Part shown: piece after piece, positions 37,533 through 45,514 of the stretch
Numbering within the stretch: the stretch's first letter is position 1
Layout: every line of letters starts with the position of its first letter
Origin: CAUZIB01 sp963663925
Lineage (GTDB): Bacteria; Acidobacteriota; Vicinamibacteria; Vicinamibacterales; UBA8438
Assembly: GCA_965237405.1 (NCBI GenBank)
Contig: OZ250139.1
Coordinates: 2,604,001-2,668,000 of the forward strand
Direction of reading: 5' to 3'
Length of the DNA: 64,000 nt
Made by a program: the position numbers and the translations under genes
Notes under the pieces: model-generated
What the model saw: only the letters and a program-made list of their open reading frames with translations
Told to the model about the DNA's origin: nothing
Database searches by the model: none

Positions 37533-38042
37533 TCAACCAGCCGCGTCGTCAACGTCCGATGCACCTTGACCTTCGACGTTGTCACCGCCTTCTTCGACTC
37601 GCTTGACAACGTGCACGCGCAGAAAAGCCGTCACCTCACGGTGCAGCTTGATTGGGACGCTCATTTCACCCAATGTCTTGATCGGCTCGGAAAGCTGGAT
37701 CTTCCGCTTATCCACGTCGAGCTTCTGCGACGCCAGGAAATCAGCGACATCGGCAGACGTGACCGAACCAAAGAGCACCTCGGTTTCACCGACACGGCGG
37801 GTCAGTACGCATTCGAGCCCTCCGATTCGCTGTGCCACGGCCTCGGCCCCTTGCTGCTCCTCAGCATCGAGCACCGCAGACTTTACTTTCTCACGCTCGA
37901 TCTGACGCTGGTTCGAAGTGGTAACCGGTAACGCCAGCTTACGTGGAAGAAGAAAATTTCGGGCATAGCCATCGGCAACCCTGACGACGTCGCCACGGCG
38001 CCCCAAATTCTCGACGGTCTCTCTCAGAAGCACTTCTTTCAC
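37533..38042 (-). CDS. rplI: 50S ribosomal protein L9 (bL9)
   Basis: L9 is a long two-domain protein near the L1 stalk that limits frameshifting. The 169-residue product begins (GTG) MKEVLLRETVENLGRRGDVV and contains VADGYARNFLLPRKLALP; the central helix follows, then the C-terminal rRNA-binding domain with LFGSVTSADVADFLASQKL. After about residue 148 an acidic tail (RVEEGGDNVEGQGASDVDDA) extends beyond E. coli L9 (149). Confidence 0.96.
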   Translation of the reverse strand: MKEVLLRETVENLGRRGDVVRVADGYARNFLLPRKLALPVTTSNQRQIEREKVKSAVLDAEEQQGAEAVAQRIGGLECVLTRRVGETEVLFGSVTSADVADFLASQKLDVDKRKIQLSEPIKTLGEMSVPIKLHREVTAFLRVHVVKRVEEGGDNVEGQGASDVDDAAG

Positions 38043-38053
38043 GATGGTGACCC

Positions 38054-38332
38054 TCAGTCGGTTACGTAGGGAATTAGCGCCAGTTGCCGCGCCCGCTTAA
38101 CCGCGGTCGCCAACTTTCGCTGATGCTTGGCGCACGTCCCGGAGATCCGTCGCGGCTGGATCTTTCCACGTTCCGCAATGCCCATCATCAAAATACGCAC
38201 ATCCTTATAGTCGATGTAATCGATCTTGTCGGCGCAGAAGCGACAAACACGTCGACGACGAAACAACCCACCACCTCGGCGCTCCTTGCTTCCACTCCCC
38301 TTCGACGATCGCCGGCTCCTGGTTCCGTTCAT
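38054..38332 (-). CDS. rpsR: 30S ribosomal protein S18 (bS18), Cys-containing
   Basis: S18 pairs with S6 on the platform of the small subunit. The 92-residue product has a basic N-terminal segment of about 28 residues, then CRFCADKIDYIDYKDVRIL, the signature with a CxxC zinc pair, and RRISGTCAKHQRKLATAVKRARQLALIPYV. The extra cysteine in GTC completes a likely zinc site, in line with the zinc forms of S14 and L33 here. Its ATG overlaps the rpsF stop by four bases. Confidence 0.96.
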   Translation of the reverse strand: MNGTRSRRSSKGSGSKERRGGGLFRRRRVCRFCADKIDYIDYKDVRILMMGIAERGKIQPRRISGTCAKHQRKLATAVKRARQLALIPYVTD

Positions 38333-38805
38333 TCTGACACCTCCGTCCGCTCGCGCGGCGGTTCAGGCCGAGCGATGTCTGCCTCGGCCGTGGCGACCTC
38401 AGAACCTGCGGCCTCCGCTGGAGTGGCGACCGTCGCCACCCCACGCGCTGTCGACCGCTTCGTCTGGCGAGCCTGGCGCCGCTCGCGGGCGCGTCGCGCC
38501 TTCTTCAAGTCCTCGTCGACCCGTACCACTAGATGACGAAGAATCGTATCCATTACATTGAGCCGCCGGTCTAGCTCTCGGACAACCTCCGGCGGACCGT
38601 CGACCAACTCGACGACATAGGTAGCGTCCTTGTGCCTGCTAATCTCATACGCGAGTCGGCGACGCCCCCAATTGTCGGTGCTCTCGATGCGACCACCGAG
38701 ACCAGTCATAATCTCTTCAACTTGCGTGTGGAGCGCCCCAACTCCTTCCTCCCCGATCTCTGGAGAGACAAGGTAAACCAGTTCGTATTGTCGTGATTCA
38801 GGCAT
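38329..38805 (-). CDS. rpsF: 30S ribosomal protein S6 (bS6) with C-terminal extension
   Basis: S6 binds S18 on the platform. The ATG at 38805 has AGGGAG about five bases upstream, giving 158 residues from MPESRQYELVYLVSPEIGEE. The globular domain (to about residue 100) contains NWGRRRLAYEISRHKDATYVVELVDG and LNVMDTILRHLVVRV. It is followed by a 55-residue basic then Ala/Glu-rich tail, longer than E. coli S6 (131-135 with glutamates). An open frame ten codons longer is less likely. Confidence 0.95.
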   Translation of the reverse strand: MPESRQYELVYLVSPEIGEEGVGALHTQVEEIMTGLGGRIESTDNWGRRRLAYEISRHKDATYVVELVDGPPEVVRELDRRLNVMDTILRHLVVRVDEDLKKARRARERRQARQTKRSTARGVATVATPAEAAGSEVATAEADIARPEPPRERTEVSE

Positions 38806-38886
38806 CAGACTCCCTTCGGACTCAACGGCCGCCATCTGTCGGCGGCAAGGAGCGGTGTGGGTGAAACGTCCTACTCTAGCTCTACC

Positions 38887-39480
38887 TCAATTCCCTTGCT
38901 CAGACTCAAGCGCATCCGGACCTGCATTGAAACGATTCATCACGTGTGCGACCCCCAGCTCAACGAACACATCTACGGCATCGGCTGCCGTTCGAACCAT
39001 TGCCGCCGCGACCTCTTTCTCATCATGCTCAAACCTTGAGAGTACATGGTCGGCAAGATCCCGGCAAGCCTTGCCACGGCCAACCCCGATCCGCAATCGC
39101 GGCACCTCCTGCGTTCCAAGAACATCTATAACCGACCCTAGCCCGTTATGGCCACCGGCCGAACCCTCGGGGCGCGCGCGGAACCGCCCCAACGGAAGAT
39201 TCGCATCGTCCACCACCACCAAAATGTCGGAATGGTCGATGCGGAAATAGCGCGCTAACATTCCGACGGCGTCGCCGCTGCGATTCATAAACGTTAGCGG
39301 TTTCGCCAGAATAACCCGCGCGTCGGGTCCCCGCTCGCGGGCCATAACCGCATCAGCTGGGCTCGACTCAAACTCAAGCCCACGGCGCTCCGTCACAAGA
39401 TCGAGGACGTCAAACCCGACATTGTGACGAGTCAACGTGTACCTCGGGCCCGGGTTGCCCAGCCCGACGATCAGTTTCAC
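38887..39480 (-). CDS. pth: peptidyl-tRNA hydrolase
   Basis: Pth cuts peptidyl-tRNA released by stalled or aborted translation. The 197-residue product has the family start MKLIVGLGNPGPRYTLTRHNVGFDVLD with the catalytic histidine in RHNVGF, then PLTFMNRSGDAVG and the SAGGHNGLGSVIDVLGTQEVPRLRIG loop. It begins with GTG 39480. Length matches E. coli (194). The rplY-pth pair is common; both lie between prs and rpsF. Confidence 0.96.
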   Translation of the reverse strand: MKLIVGLGNPGPRYTLTRHNVGFDVLDLVTERRGLEFESSPADAVMARERGPDARVILAKPLTFMNRSGDAVGMLARYFRIDHSDILVVVDDANLPLGRFRARPEGSAGGHNGLGSVIDVLGTQEVPRLRIGVGRGKACRDLADHVLSRFEHDEKEVAAAMVRTAADAVDVFVELGVAHVMNRFNAGPDALESEQGN

Positions 39481-39507
39481 GCGCCCTGCCGTCTCGTGTG
39501 ACAGCGA

Positions 39508-40194
39508 TCAAGAATCGCCCGAACCTTCGTCTTCGGCCTTGCCCTTTCTGATGACCTCCGGCTCGCCACCCTCGGCTTCAGTCTCCGTTGCACCCTCCGG
39601 TGCTTCGTCTTCGTCTGCCGCCTCTTCTTCTTCGACCTTGGGCGCGATCACGTGAACCAAGAGCGTATCTGGATCACTCACGGGCGACCAAACCGCTTCG
39701 CCGACGACCTCCCGAAGCCGGACACCATCACCGATCTCCAGGTCACTGATGTCAACCGCGATATGCTCCGGTATCTCGGTTGGCATGCACTCGATCTGCA
39801 CTTCGCGGTGCACGAAGTCGACCAGACCGCCCTGCTGCTTCACACCAGTCGGCTGTCCCGACAGGAGAATCGGAACCGTCACGATGATTGCCTTGTCGAG
39901 AGCAAGCTGGTAGAAATCGGCGTGCAGCAGCTTGCTCTCAATCGGGTCGAGCTGAAACTCCTTAACGAGTACCTGATGAGCTGTCCCGCCGTCAACGGTG
40001 AGAGCAATCAATGTATTGACACCGGATTCCGAGTGCAAGATCTTCAACAGCACCGTTGGATCAACCGAGACTGAAGCGCTGCCGGCCGAATCGCCGCTGT
40101 ACACGACCGCCGGGAGTTGCCCAGCTCGGCGCAATCGTCGAGCTTCGTTCTTGCCTCGCCCCTCACGCGTGACCGCCGGCAACGTTGCTTCCAT
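39508..40194 (-). CDS. rplY: 50S ribosomal protein L25/general stress protein Ctc (bL25)
   Basis: L25 binds 5S rRNA; the long Ctc form has an extra C-terminal domain. The 228-residue product shows REGRGKNEARRLRRAGQLPAVVYSG (N-terminal 5S-binding domain), FQLDPIESKLLHADFYQL, the TL5-like second domain with IPEHIAVDISDLEIGDGVRL, and a very acidic tail of about 45 residues (EVEEEEAADEDE-like). It lies between prs (39 bases) and pth (28 bases). Confidence 0.95.
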   Translation of the reverse strand: MEATLPAVTREGRGKNEARRLRRAGQLPAVVYSGDSAGSASVSVDPTVLLKILHSESGVNTLIALTVDGGTAHQVLVKEFQLDPIESKLLHADFYQLALDKAIIVTVPILLSGQPTGVKQQGGLVDFVHREVQIECMPTEIPEHIAVDISDLEIGDGVRLREVVGEAVWSPVSDPDTLLVHVIAPKVEEEEAADEDEAPEGATETEAEGGEPEVIRKGKAEDEGSGDS

Positions 40195-40232
40195 AACTAT
40201 CCTACATCCTCACTCAATCGGCGTGACCGCCA

Positions 40233-41186
40233 CTACACAAAGAGGGACGAAACCGATGTCTCCTCATGAATACTCTGAATAGCCCTACTTAATAGCGACG
40301 CTACCGACAAGACGTGAATCTTGGACGAGGCGGTGAACTCTGGTTGTAGCGGGATCGTGTTGGTCACGATCAGCTGCTCAAGCGCTGATTCATTGATCCG
40401 CTGCAGCGCCGGCCCCGACAGTACACCATGTACCGCACAAGCAAGAACGCGTGACGCGCCATTGTTGCGGAGCGCGACCGAAGCTTGCTGCAGCGTGCCC
40501 GCCGTGTCCACAAGATCGTCTTGTATGATGCACACCTTGTCCCGGACCTCACCCACGACATGCATGACTTCAGCGTGCCCATCTTCCGAGCGCCGCTTGT
40601 CGATTATTGCGAGGTCGGCATCCAGCCGTTTGGCATATGCGCGGGCACGCTCGACGCCACCGGCGTCGGGCGATACGATCGTCGCGCGCTGTCCGTCCAG
40701 AAGCTTAGTGAGGTGACCCATAAAAACCGGCGCGGCGAACAAGTGGTCGACCGGGATGTCGAAGAACCCCTGAATCTGAGGCTTGTGCAGATCCATCGTC
40801 AGCACGCGGTTAGCTCCAGCCGCGCTCAACAAGTTGGCGACGAGCTTCGCAGAGATCGGAACGCGAGGCTTGTCTTTCCGATCCTGCCGCGCGTACCCGT
40901 AATACGGAATAACCGCTGTGATCCGAGCGGCCGACGATCGACGAAATGCGTCGATCATCACGCACAGCTCCATAAGGTGCTCGTCAACTGGCGTTGATGT
41001 TGATTGGAGCACGAAGACGTCAGTCCCGCGTATGTTCTCGTCGATCTGGAACGAGACCTCTCCATCGGAGAAGCGCTTGAGACACGCCCGGCCCAGCGAA
41101 CCGCCGAACTTGGCCACGATTTCTTGCGCCAGCTCGGGATGCGCACTCCCCGAGAACAGCTTCAACTCGCCGTTGTGCGTAGGCAC
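40233..41186 (-). CDS. prs: ribose-phosphate pyrophosphokinase
   Basis: Makes PRPP from ribose 5-phosphate and ATP for nucleotide, histidine and tryptophan synthesis. The 317-residue product starts (GTG) MPTHNGELKLFSGSAHPELA and has the ATP/catalytic-loop motifs FQIDENIRGTDVFVLQST, DLHKPQIQGFFDIPVDHL, RRSEDGHAEV and the PRPP-loop CIIQDDLVDTAGTLQQA. Length equals E. coli (315). It follows tRNA-Gln by 24 bases. Confidence 0.97.
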   Translation of the reverse strand: MPTHNGELKLFSGSAHPELAQEIVAKFGGSLGRACLKRFSDGEVSFQIDENIRGTDVFVLQSTSTPVDEHLMELCVMIDAFRRSSAARITAVIPYYGYARQDRKDKPRVPISAKLVANLLSAAGANRVLTMDLHKPQIQGFFDIPVDHLFAAPVFMGHLTKLLDGQRATIVSPDAGGVERARAYAKRLDADLAIIDKRRSEDGHAEVMHVVGEVRDKVCIIQDDLVDTAGTLQQASVALRNNGASRVLACAVHGVLSGPALQRINESALEQLIVTNTIPLQPEFTASSKIHVLSVASLLSRAIQSIHEETSVSSLFV

Positions 41187-41209
41187 CAGCTAACCCTCAC
41201 AAGTTATGT

Positions 41210-41284
41210 TGGTTGGGGCGGAAGGATTCGAACCTTCGAATACGGGATCCAAAGTCCCGCGCCTTACCGCTTGGCCACGCCCCA
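41210..41284 (-). tRNA. tRNA-Gln (anticodon TTG)
   Basis: Cloverleaf of 75 bases with encoded CCA; acceptor TGGGGCG/CGCCCCA, anticodon loop CTTTGGA reading TTG for CAA/CAG, T loop GGTTCGAATCC. It starts with T as glutamine tRNAs do. Ten bases spanning its 5' end (TCGATGGGGC) are repeated exactly 18 bases upstream. It lies between ispE and prs. Confidence 0.96.
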
Positions 41285-41410
41285 TCGACTGGCGCTGCCC
41301 CATCGATTCAGCGCCCATCCGAAGGCCGGGCATCCCGGTTCGCGACGCTGCTTCCCTCTCCCTTCGCCGCGGTACACTTATGACACCCTGCGCCCGCTGC
41401 CCAATCACGA

Positions 41411-41439
41411 ACTCTAGCCGATGAGACTGACTCGAGCAA
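41411..41439 (-). promoter_or_regulatory. candidate promoter for tRNA-Gln and prs
   Basis: On the minus strand TTGCTC (41434-41439) and TAGAGT (41411-41416) lie 17 bases apart, about 125 bases before tRNA-Gln, in the 241-base stretch between ispE and the tRNA. Spacing is ideal but the hexamers match only partly. Confidence 0.35.
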
Positions 41440-41525
41440 GACTCCGGTCGAGCACGCCAGCCACGAGAGGCGAGCTTAGGTAGAAGCGTCCAGCTTCGGG
41501 AATGCGCCACCGGCGGCGTTGATAT

Positions 41526-42398
41526 TCAAGGTTCGACACGCACCGAGGCCCTGAACTCGGGAAAGGTCAGCGTGCGAGTGAGGATGGTCCTCCACCCTGG
41601 GGAGCGCACAGCGCGACGAGCAGCGATCGCGTGATTGCGGCCCTTATACAATCCAAAGACGGTCGATCCACTGCCAGTCATTGCGACGTGAACCGCACCA
41701 GTTCGCCGCAGTTGACTGACCATTGCCAACAGTGAAGGGTGCCGCTCCATGACCGGCGTCTCAAGGTCGTTCGTCAGCGCGCACATGCGGGTCCGCCAAT
41801 GACGTGGCAACGGGGTCGCTGGCTGCCGCCGCTTCACGCTGAACCATCCATATGCTGCGCGGGACGACACTTCGAATTCCGGAACCGCAAGGACGACCCA
41901 GAATCGACCCAGGTCACCCAGCCGACGCAGCACATCACCCCGGCCGATACCAAGCGCTAGGCCACCCTGAAGGAAATAGGGAACGTCGGAACCGAGGGTC
42001 GCCGCAACGCGGCTCAGTCGATCCAACCCGAGCTTAAAACCCCACATTACACAGAGGCCCCGGAGCGTACTCGCCGCATCGCTGCTGCCGCCCCCCAGGC
42101 CACCTGCCATCGGAATCCGCTTGTTGATGTCAATGCCGACACCATGCGGATGTCCGGCGCGTCCCATCTCAGACCAGAGCGCGCGTGCGGCGGCCCAGAC
42201 GATATTGCCCCTGTCAGACGGAACACGGCGTGAACGACTGCGCACTGTCAGCGGCCCATCGCGCAGGGTCAAACGGATGGTGTCATGAAGGACGATGGAC
42301 TGCAGAAGAGTGCGAACCTCGTGATACCCGTCTGGCCGCAGGCCAAGGATGCGAAGATCAAGGTTCACTTTCCCCGGTGCCCGCACGGTCATCGACAC
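41526..42398 (-). CDS. ispE: 4-(cytidine 5'-diphospho)-2-C-methyl-D-erythritol kinase
   Basis: GHMP-family kinase of the MEP pathway that phosphorylates CDP-methylerythritol. The 290-residue product has the start APGKVNLDLRILGLRPDGYH, the ATP loop PMAGGLGGGSSDAASTLRGL near residue 95, DVPYFLQGGLALGIGRGD, and the third GHMP motif VAMTGSGSTVFGL. The start may be GTG 42398 or ATG 42392. It follows the LolB-like gene directly; the lolB-ispE-prs-pth neighbourhood is also that of E. coli. Confidence 0.95.
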   Translation of the reverse strand: MSMTVRAPGKVNLDLRILGLRPDGYHEVRTLLQSIVLHDTIRLTLRDGPLTVRSRSRRVPSDRGNIVWAAARALWSEMGRAGHPHGVGIDINKRIPMAGGLGGGSSDAASTLRGLCVMWGFKLGLDRLSRVAATLGSDVPYFLQGGLALGIGRGDVLRRLGDLGRFWVVLAVPEFEVSSRAAYGWFSVKRRQPATPLPRHWRTRMCALTNDLETPVMERHPSLLAMVSQLRRTGAVHVAMTGSGSTVFGLYKGRNHAIAARRAVRSPGWRTILTRTLTFPEFRASVRVEP

Positions 42399-42400
42399 GC

Positions 42401-43228
42401 CTAGTCCTGGTTCTGACCCGATGGTTCCGCAAGGGGTCCAGTGCCTCGATGCAGCTGCTCCAGCGTGATCGGGACGTGATCCTCGGAGACCTCTGGGATA
42501 AAGACCGCGGGATTCAAATCGATGTTAAAACTGACCTGAGACATCGTCACCGTGAGTTCCGTCATAGGCGTGGTGGCAGTCGTGCGAACTTCCACTCGTC
42601 TCGGCAAACCACGAACGTGGTCGAAGTACTCGATGAGTAAACCTGGACGTGCCCCAGCCACGACGGTCAGCTCGTCGTCCACCGTTCGTAGATAGACGCT
42701 CCCACCCTGTTCGACCTCCACCACCATCCAACCGTCCGAGTACACGCGTCCTCGAATAGGCCTAGCGTTAAACATCACACAACCCGTCAGCACGGCACGT
42801 AGGTCGTCCGCGTCGAGCGTCAGGCCCGTAAGAGCGGCTAGTAGCTGGCCAGGATCTTCGTCGGTCACGACCTGGCGTTCTCGAGGCAGGACGAGCACGG
42901 CCTGCCCGGGCGCAGCAACGAGCACGAACCCAGGTGGACCGAAGTGCGCGACACCCTCCAGGCGCATCGACGCCGGACGGGCCAGCGCAGCCCGAACCCG
43001 CCCGCGGATGCGGGAGTCACCAGACTGCCCACGGATGGCGAGTACTACCTCCATCGTCGTGATTCTTCGGCACTCGGTCGTGGCCTCCTCGAACATGCCA
43101 ACATATGCGAGCAGGGGACTGCCGGGGCCTTGAGGAAGACGGAGCCGCCGTGGCGAGGTCGCGCACCCACCTGTCAGTAACAGCCCGGCAACGACGTAGG
43201 AAATAACTGCCTGGTGTAGGAATCGCAC
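42401..43228 (-). CDS. outer-membrane lipoprotein, LolB/LolA-like (probable)
   Basis: A 275-residue protein with a signal peptide ending LLLTGGC (Cys at residue 22), so probably a lipoprotein. The body reads as repeated beta strands (RIRGRVRAALARPASMRLEG, FVLVAAPGQAVLVLP, GRVYSDGWMVVEVE, YLRTVDDELTVVAG, RRVEVRTTA, LTVTMSQVSFNIDLNPAVFI), the pattern of the LolA/LolB half-barrel that carries lipoproteins across the periplasm. Position next to ispE, as for E. coli lolB, supports this, but overall similarity to LolB is low. Start codon GTG 43228. A DUF4292-type beta protein is the alternative. Confidence 0.55.
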   Translation of the reverse strand: MRFLHQAVISYVVAGLLLTGGCATSPRRLRLPQGPGSPLLAYVGMFEEATTECRRITTMEVVLAIRGQSGDSRIRGRVRAALARPASMRLEGVAHFGPPGFVLVAAPGQAVLVLPRERQVVTDEDPGQLLAALTGLTLDADDLRAVLTGCVMFNARPIRGRVYSDGWMVVEVEQGGSVYLRTVDDELTVVAGARPGLLIEYFDHVRGLPRRVEVRTTATTPMTELTVTMSQVSFNIDLNPAVFIPEVSEDHVPITLEQLHRGTGPLAEPSGQNQD

Positions 43229-43247
43229 CAGTGTGGCGGAGGATCGG

Positions 43248-45203
43248 CTAGCGTCGAAGCCGGCGCCGCGCGTCCTCCATCTTCCGCTCGATGGTCACGG
43301 ACTGGACGTCTTCGCGATCGCCGGCCAACGCCGTCTCCCAGGCATCGATCGCTTGGGCGTAGTGACCCAGCCGACACAGGAGGTCACCGAGGTGATCTTG
43401 AATCACAGAGTTCCACACCATTTGCTCACTCGCCTGTCGGAGGTGGGTTTCAGCTAGGTGAAGACGACCCAATTTGAAGTAGGCCCACCCGAGACTATCG
43501 AGATAGGCACCGTTGTGTGGGTCGATCTTAATCGCCCGTTCAAGCAGTCCAACCGACTCCTCCAACCGGTCGCCTCGGTCAGCAAGCATGTACCCGAGAT
43601 AATTGAGGGCTGCCGCATGCTCCGGATCGCGCTCCAGCACGCTTCGAAACGCCCGCTCCGCATCGTCGTACCGATGACTTCGCTCCAAGACGGCGCCGAG
43701 CTGGAAGAGAATCGATACGTTCTCCGAGAAGGTCGCTTTCGCAGCCTCGAGTAGGTCGGCTGCCTCGTTCAACCGCTCGTAGTCGGCGTAGTACCCCGCC
43801 AATGCGATATGCACTGTGGGATCATCAGCATTCCGTGTAAGCACCCTCTGGAGAACACGGCCGCCGGCGTCAACGTCACCCTGGTCGCCGAGCATGCGGG
43901 CTTCGAGTCGAACCAGCGTGAGATTGGTCGGATGCTCGGCTTGAACTCGGTCGAGTGCCGCTCGGGCATCAGCGACGCGACCCGCATCCATGTATGACTG
44001 CACCAGCCGGGCACCGAAAGCGAGCGACCCGGGCAATAGGTCCACCGCCTCGGCATATATTCGAATCGCCGAAACGAAGTCCCGGAGTCGCTCATGCGCG
44101 AACCCGACTCGACCAAGCAAACTCGTGATCTGGTTAGCGTGCAGATTGCCTGCACGGGCTCTCTCCAGAGTTGGTTCCAGCATGTCGATGACCGCGCGGT
44201 AATCGTGTCGCCGAGCATGCACCTGTGCGAGCGCATACGGCCCGCGGATGCCGTTCGGCTCGACATCGATCAGACTTCGCGCCGTCGCCGCAGCCGCTTC
44301 GAGGTCTCCGAGCTCGAGCTCTATTTCGGACAATCGGTACAATGCGGAACCATCGTTCGGTCGCATATCCGACAGCTCGCGAAACTCGTCTCGAGCGCGC
44401 TCAAGCGCGCCAATCTGTAAGAATGCCTCCGCGAGCCCGCGCCGTGCCGTGGGATCACGCGGGTTCCTGGCCATGGCTTCTTCGTAAGTCTGAATAGCCT
44501 CATCCCAGCGACGTTCACGACCATAGAGCTCACCGAGTCGCCGCAGAGAACTCGACGAGCCTCGCCCACCCGAGACCACGTCCTCCACGACGGAGACGGC
44601 GTCGTCTAATCTCCCCACCTCCTCATATGCCTCAGACAGCAGGAGGACCCCTTCGGTGAATCCGGTCTCGTCCGCGAGCAGCTCCTCGAGCAATCCAATC
44701 GCCCGGTCGCTCCAACCCTGTCGTAGGTACAGACGGGCCAGCGTCACCTCAACCTGATAGTCGGGGAGGATGGTCTTTCGGGCCTGCTCCAAGTGCTCGA
44801 TGGCGGATGCGACGTCGTGCTCGGCCCCACCCCGAACGCCTCCTTGCGCCGCAAGCACCAATCCTAAGATGCGATGCGCGGTCAAGTTGTCAGGCTCGCG
44901 CCCGATCGCTTCGTTCGCCACACGAACGGCGTCCTCGGCCTGGTTCTGTCGCACATACAGTGAAGCAATCTCGCCGAGAATCTCCCCGCTCTGCCCATCA
45001 AGCTCGGCAGCGTCACGCAAGGCCCGAATCGCCCCCGCGATGTCACCTTTACCCTCCAAGTACCGCCCGAGTAGGAAAAGCCGATACGCATCAGCCCGTG
45101 CCTGAACTGAAACACGGCCGTCGTCCGGCTGACTCCATCCAGTCGATGGTACCAAGAGGCAGGCCACGAAGAAAATCAGTGTCCAGCGTACACTCGACCA
45201 CAT
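43248..45203 (-). CDS. exported TPR-repeat protein
   Basis: From the ATG at 45203 the product is 651 residues: a signal peptide (MWSSVRWTLIFFVACLLVPS...GWSQ), then at least a dozen 34-residue TPR units, for example DPTARRGLAEAFLQIGALER and LNYLGYMLADRGDRLEESVG. The last units resemble those of lipopolysaccharide- and PEP-CTERM-type assembly TPR proteins (LDSLGWAYFKLGRLHLAETH). It probably acts as a periplasmic or outer-membrane scaffold; partners are unknown. It lies 19 bases before the LolB-like gene and is divergent from the Trm112-like gene, so outer-membrane assembly is a reasonable guess only. Confidence 0.8.
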   Translation of the reverse strand: MWSSVRWTLIFFVACLLVPSTGWSQPDDGRVSVQARADAYRLFLLGRYLEGKGDIAGAIRALRDAAELDGQSGEILGEIASLYVRQNQAEDAVRVANEAIGREPDNLTAHRILGLVLAAQGGVRGGAEHDVASAIEHLEQARKTILPDYQVEVTLARLYLRQGWSDRAIGLLEELLADETGFTEGVLLLSEAYEEVGRLDDAVSVVEDVVSGGRGSSSSLRRLGELYGRERRWDEAIQTYEEAMARNPRDPTARRGLAEAFLQIGALERARDEFRELSDMRPNDGSALYRLSEIELELGDLEAAAATARSLIDVEPNGIRGPYALAQVHARRHDYRAVIDMLEPTLERARAGNLHANQITSLLGRVGFAHERLRDFVSAIRIYAEAVDLLPGSLAFGARLVQSYMDAGRVADARAALDRVQAEHPTNLTLVRLEARMLGDQGDVDAGGRVLQRVLTRNADDPTVHIALAGYYADYERLNEAADLLEAAKATFSENVSILFQLGAVLERSHRYDDAERAFRSVLERDPEHAAALNYLGYMLADRGDRLEESVGLLERAIKIDPHNGAYLDSLGWAYFKLGRLHLAETHLRQASEQMVWNSVIQDHLGDLLCRLGHYAQAIDAWETALAGDREDVQSVTIERKMEDARRRLRR

Positions 45204-45278
45204 ACCAGTGCGATTGTTCCACAGCTGGCGGTCGGCGACAAGCAAACTGGCAAACCCCAACGAACGTCCTGTCGACAT

Positions 45279-45308
45279 TTGACATGTCGGCCCACGCAAA
45301 GGTTCAAT
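45279..45308 (+). promoter_or_regulatory. candidate promoter for the Trm112-like and ligase genes
   Basis: TTGACA (45279-45284, full consensus) and TTCAAT (45303-45308) are separated by 18 bases, 36 bases before the GTG start at 45344, in the 140-base divergent spacer facing the TPR gene. Confidence 0.45.
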
Positions 45309-45343
45309 GCATGATCGAACGCGTCAATATAGGAGGCCTAGGC

Positions 45344-45514
45344 GTGAGCATCGATCCCGAATTACTCGAAATCCTCGCGTGTCCCAAATGCAAGACCGCA
45401 GTCGTCTTAGTCAACGACGAAACCGGTCTCAAGTGTGAACAATGCCGGCGCGTGTATCCGATCAAAGATGACATCCCCGTCATGCTCATCGACAAGGCGA
45501 CGATAGAGTCCTGA
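45344..45514 (+). CDS. Trm112-like small zinc-ribbon protein
   Basis: A 56-residue protein starting at GTG 45344 with AGGAGG seven bases upstream; longer frames to the left are not needed. It has DPELLEILACPKCK and, 13 residues on, CEQCRRVYPIKDDIPVMLID, the pattern of the Trm112/YcaR family (COG2835). Eukaryotic and archaeal Trm112 activates methyltransferases; the bacterial role is uncertain. The stop shares a base with the start of the next gene, so they are probably one unit. Confidence 0.85.
   Translation: MSIDPELLEILACPKCKTAVVLVNDETGLKCEQCRRVYPIKDDIPVMLIDKATIES

Noticed and set aside
44807..45343. A much longer N-terminal extension of the Trm112-like protein
   Set aside because: The extra residues are antisense to the TPR gene, and a perfect AGGAGG site precedes the GTG at 45344.
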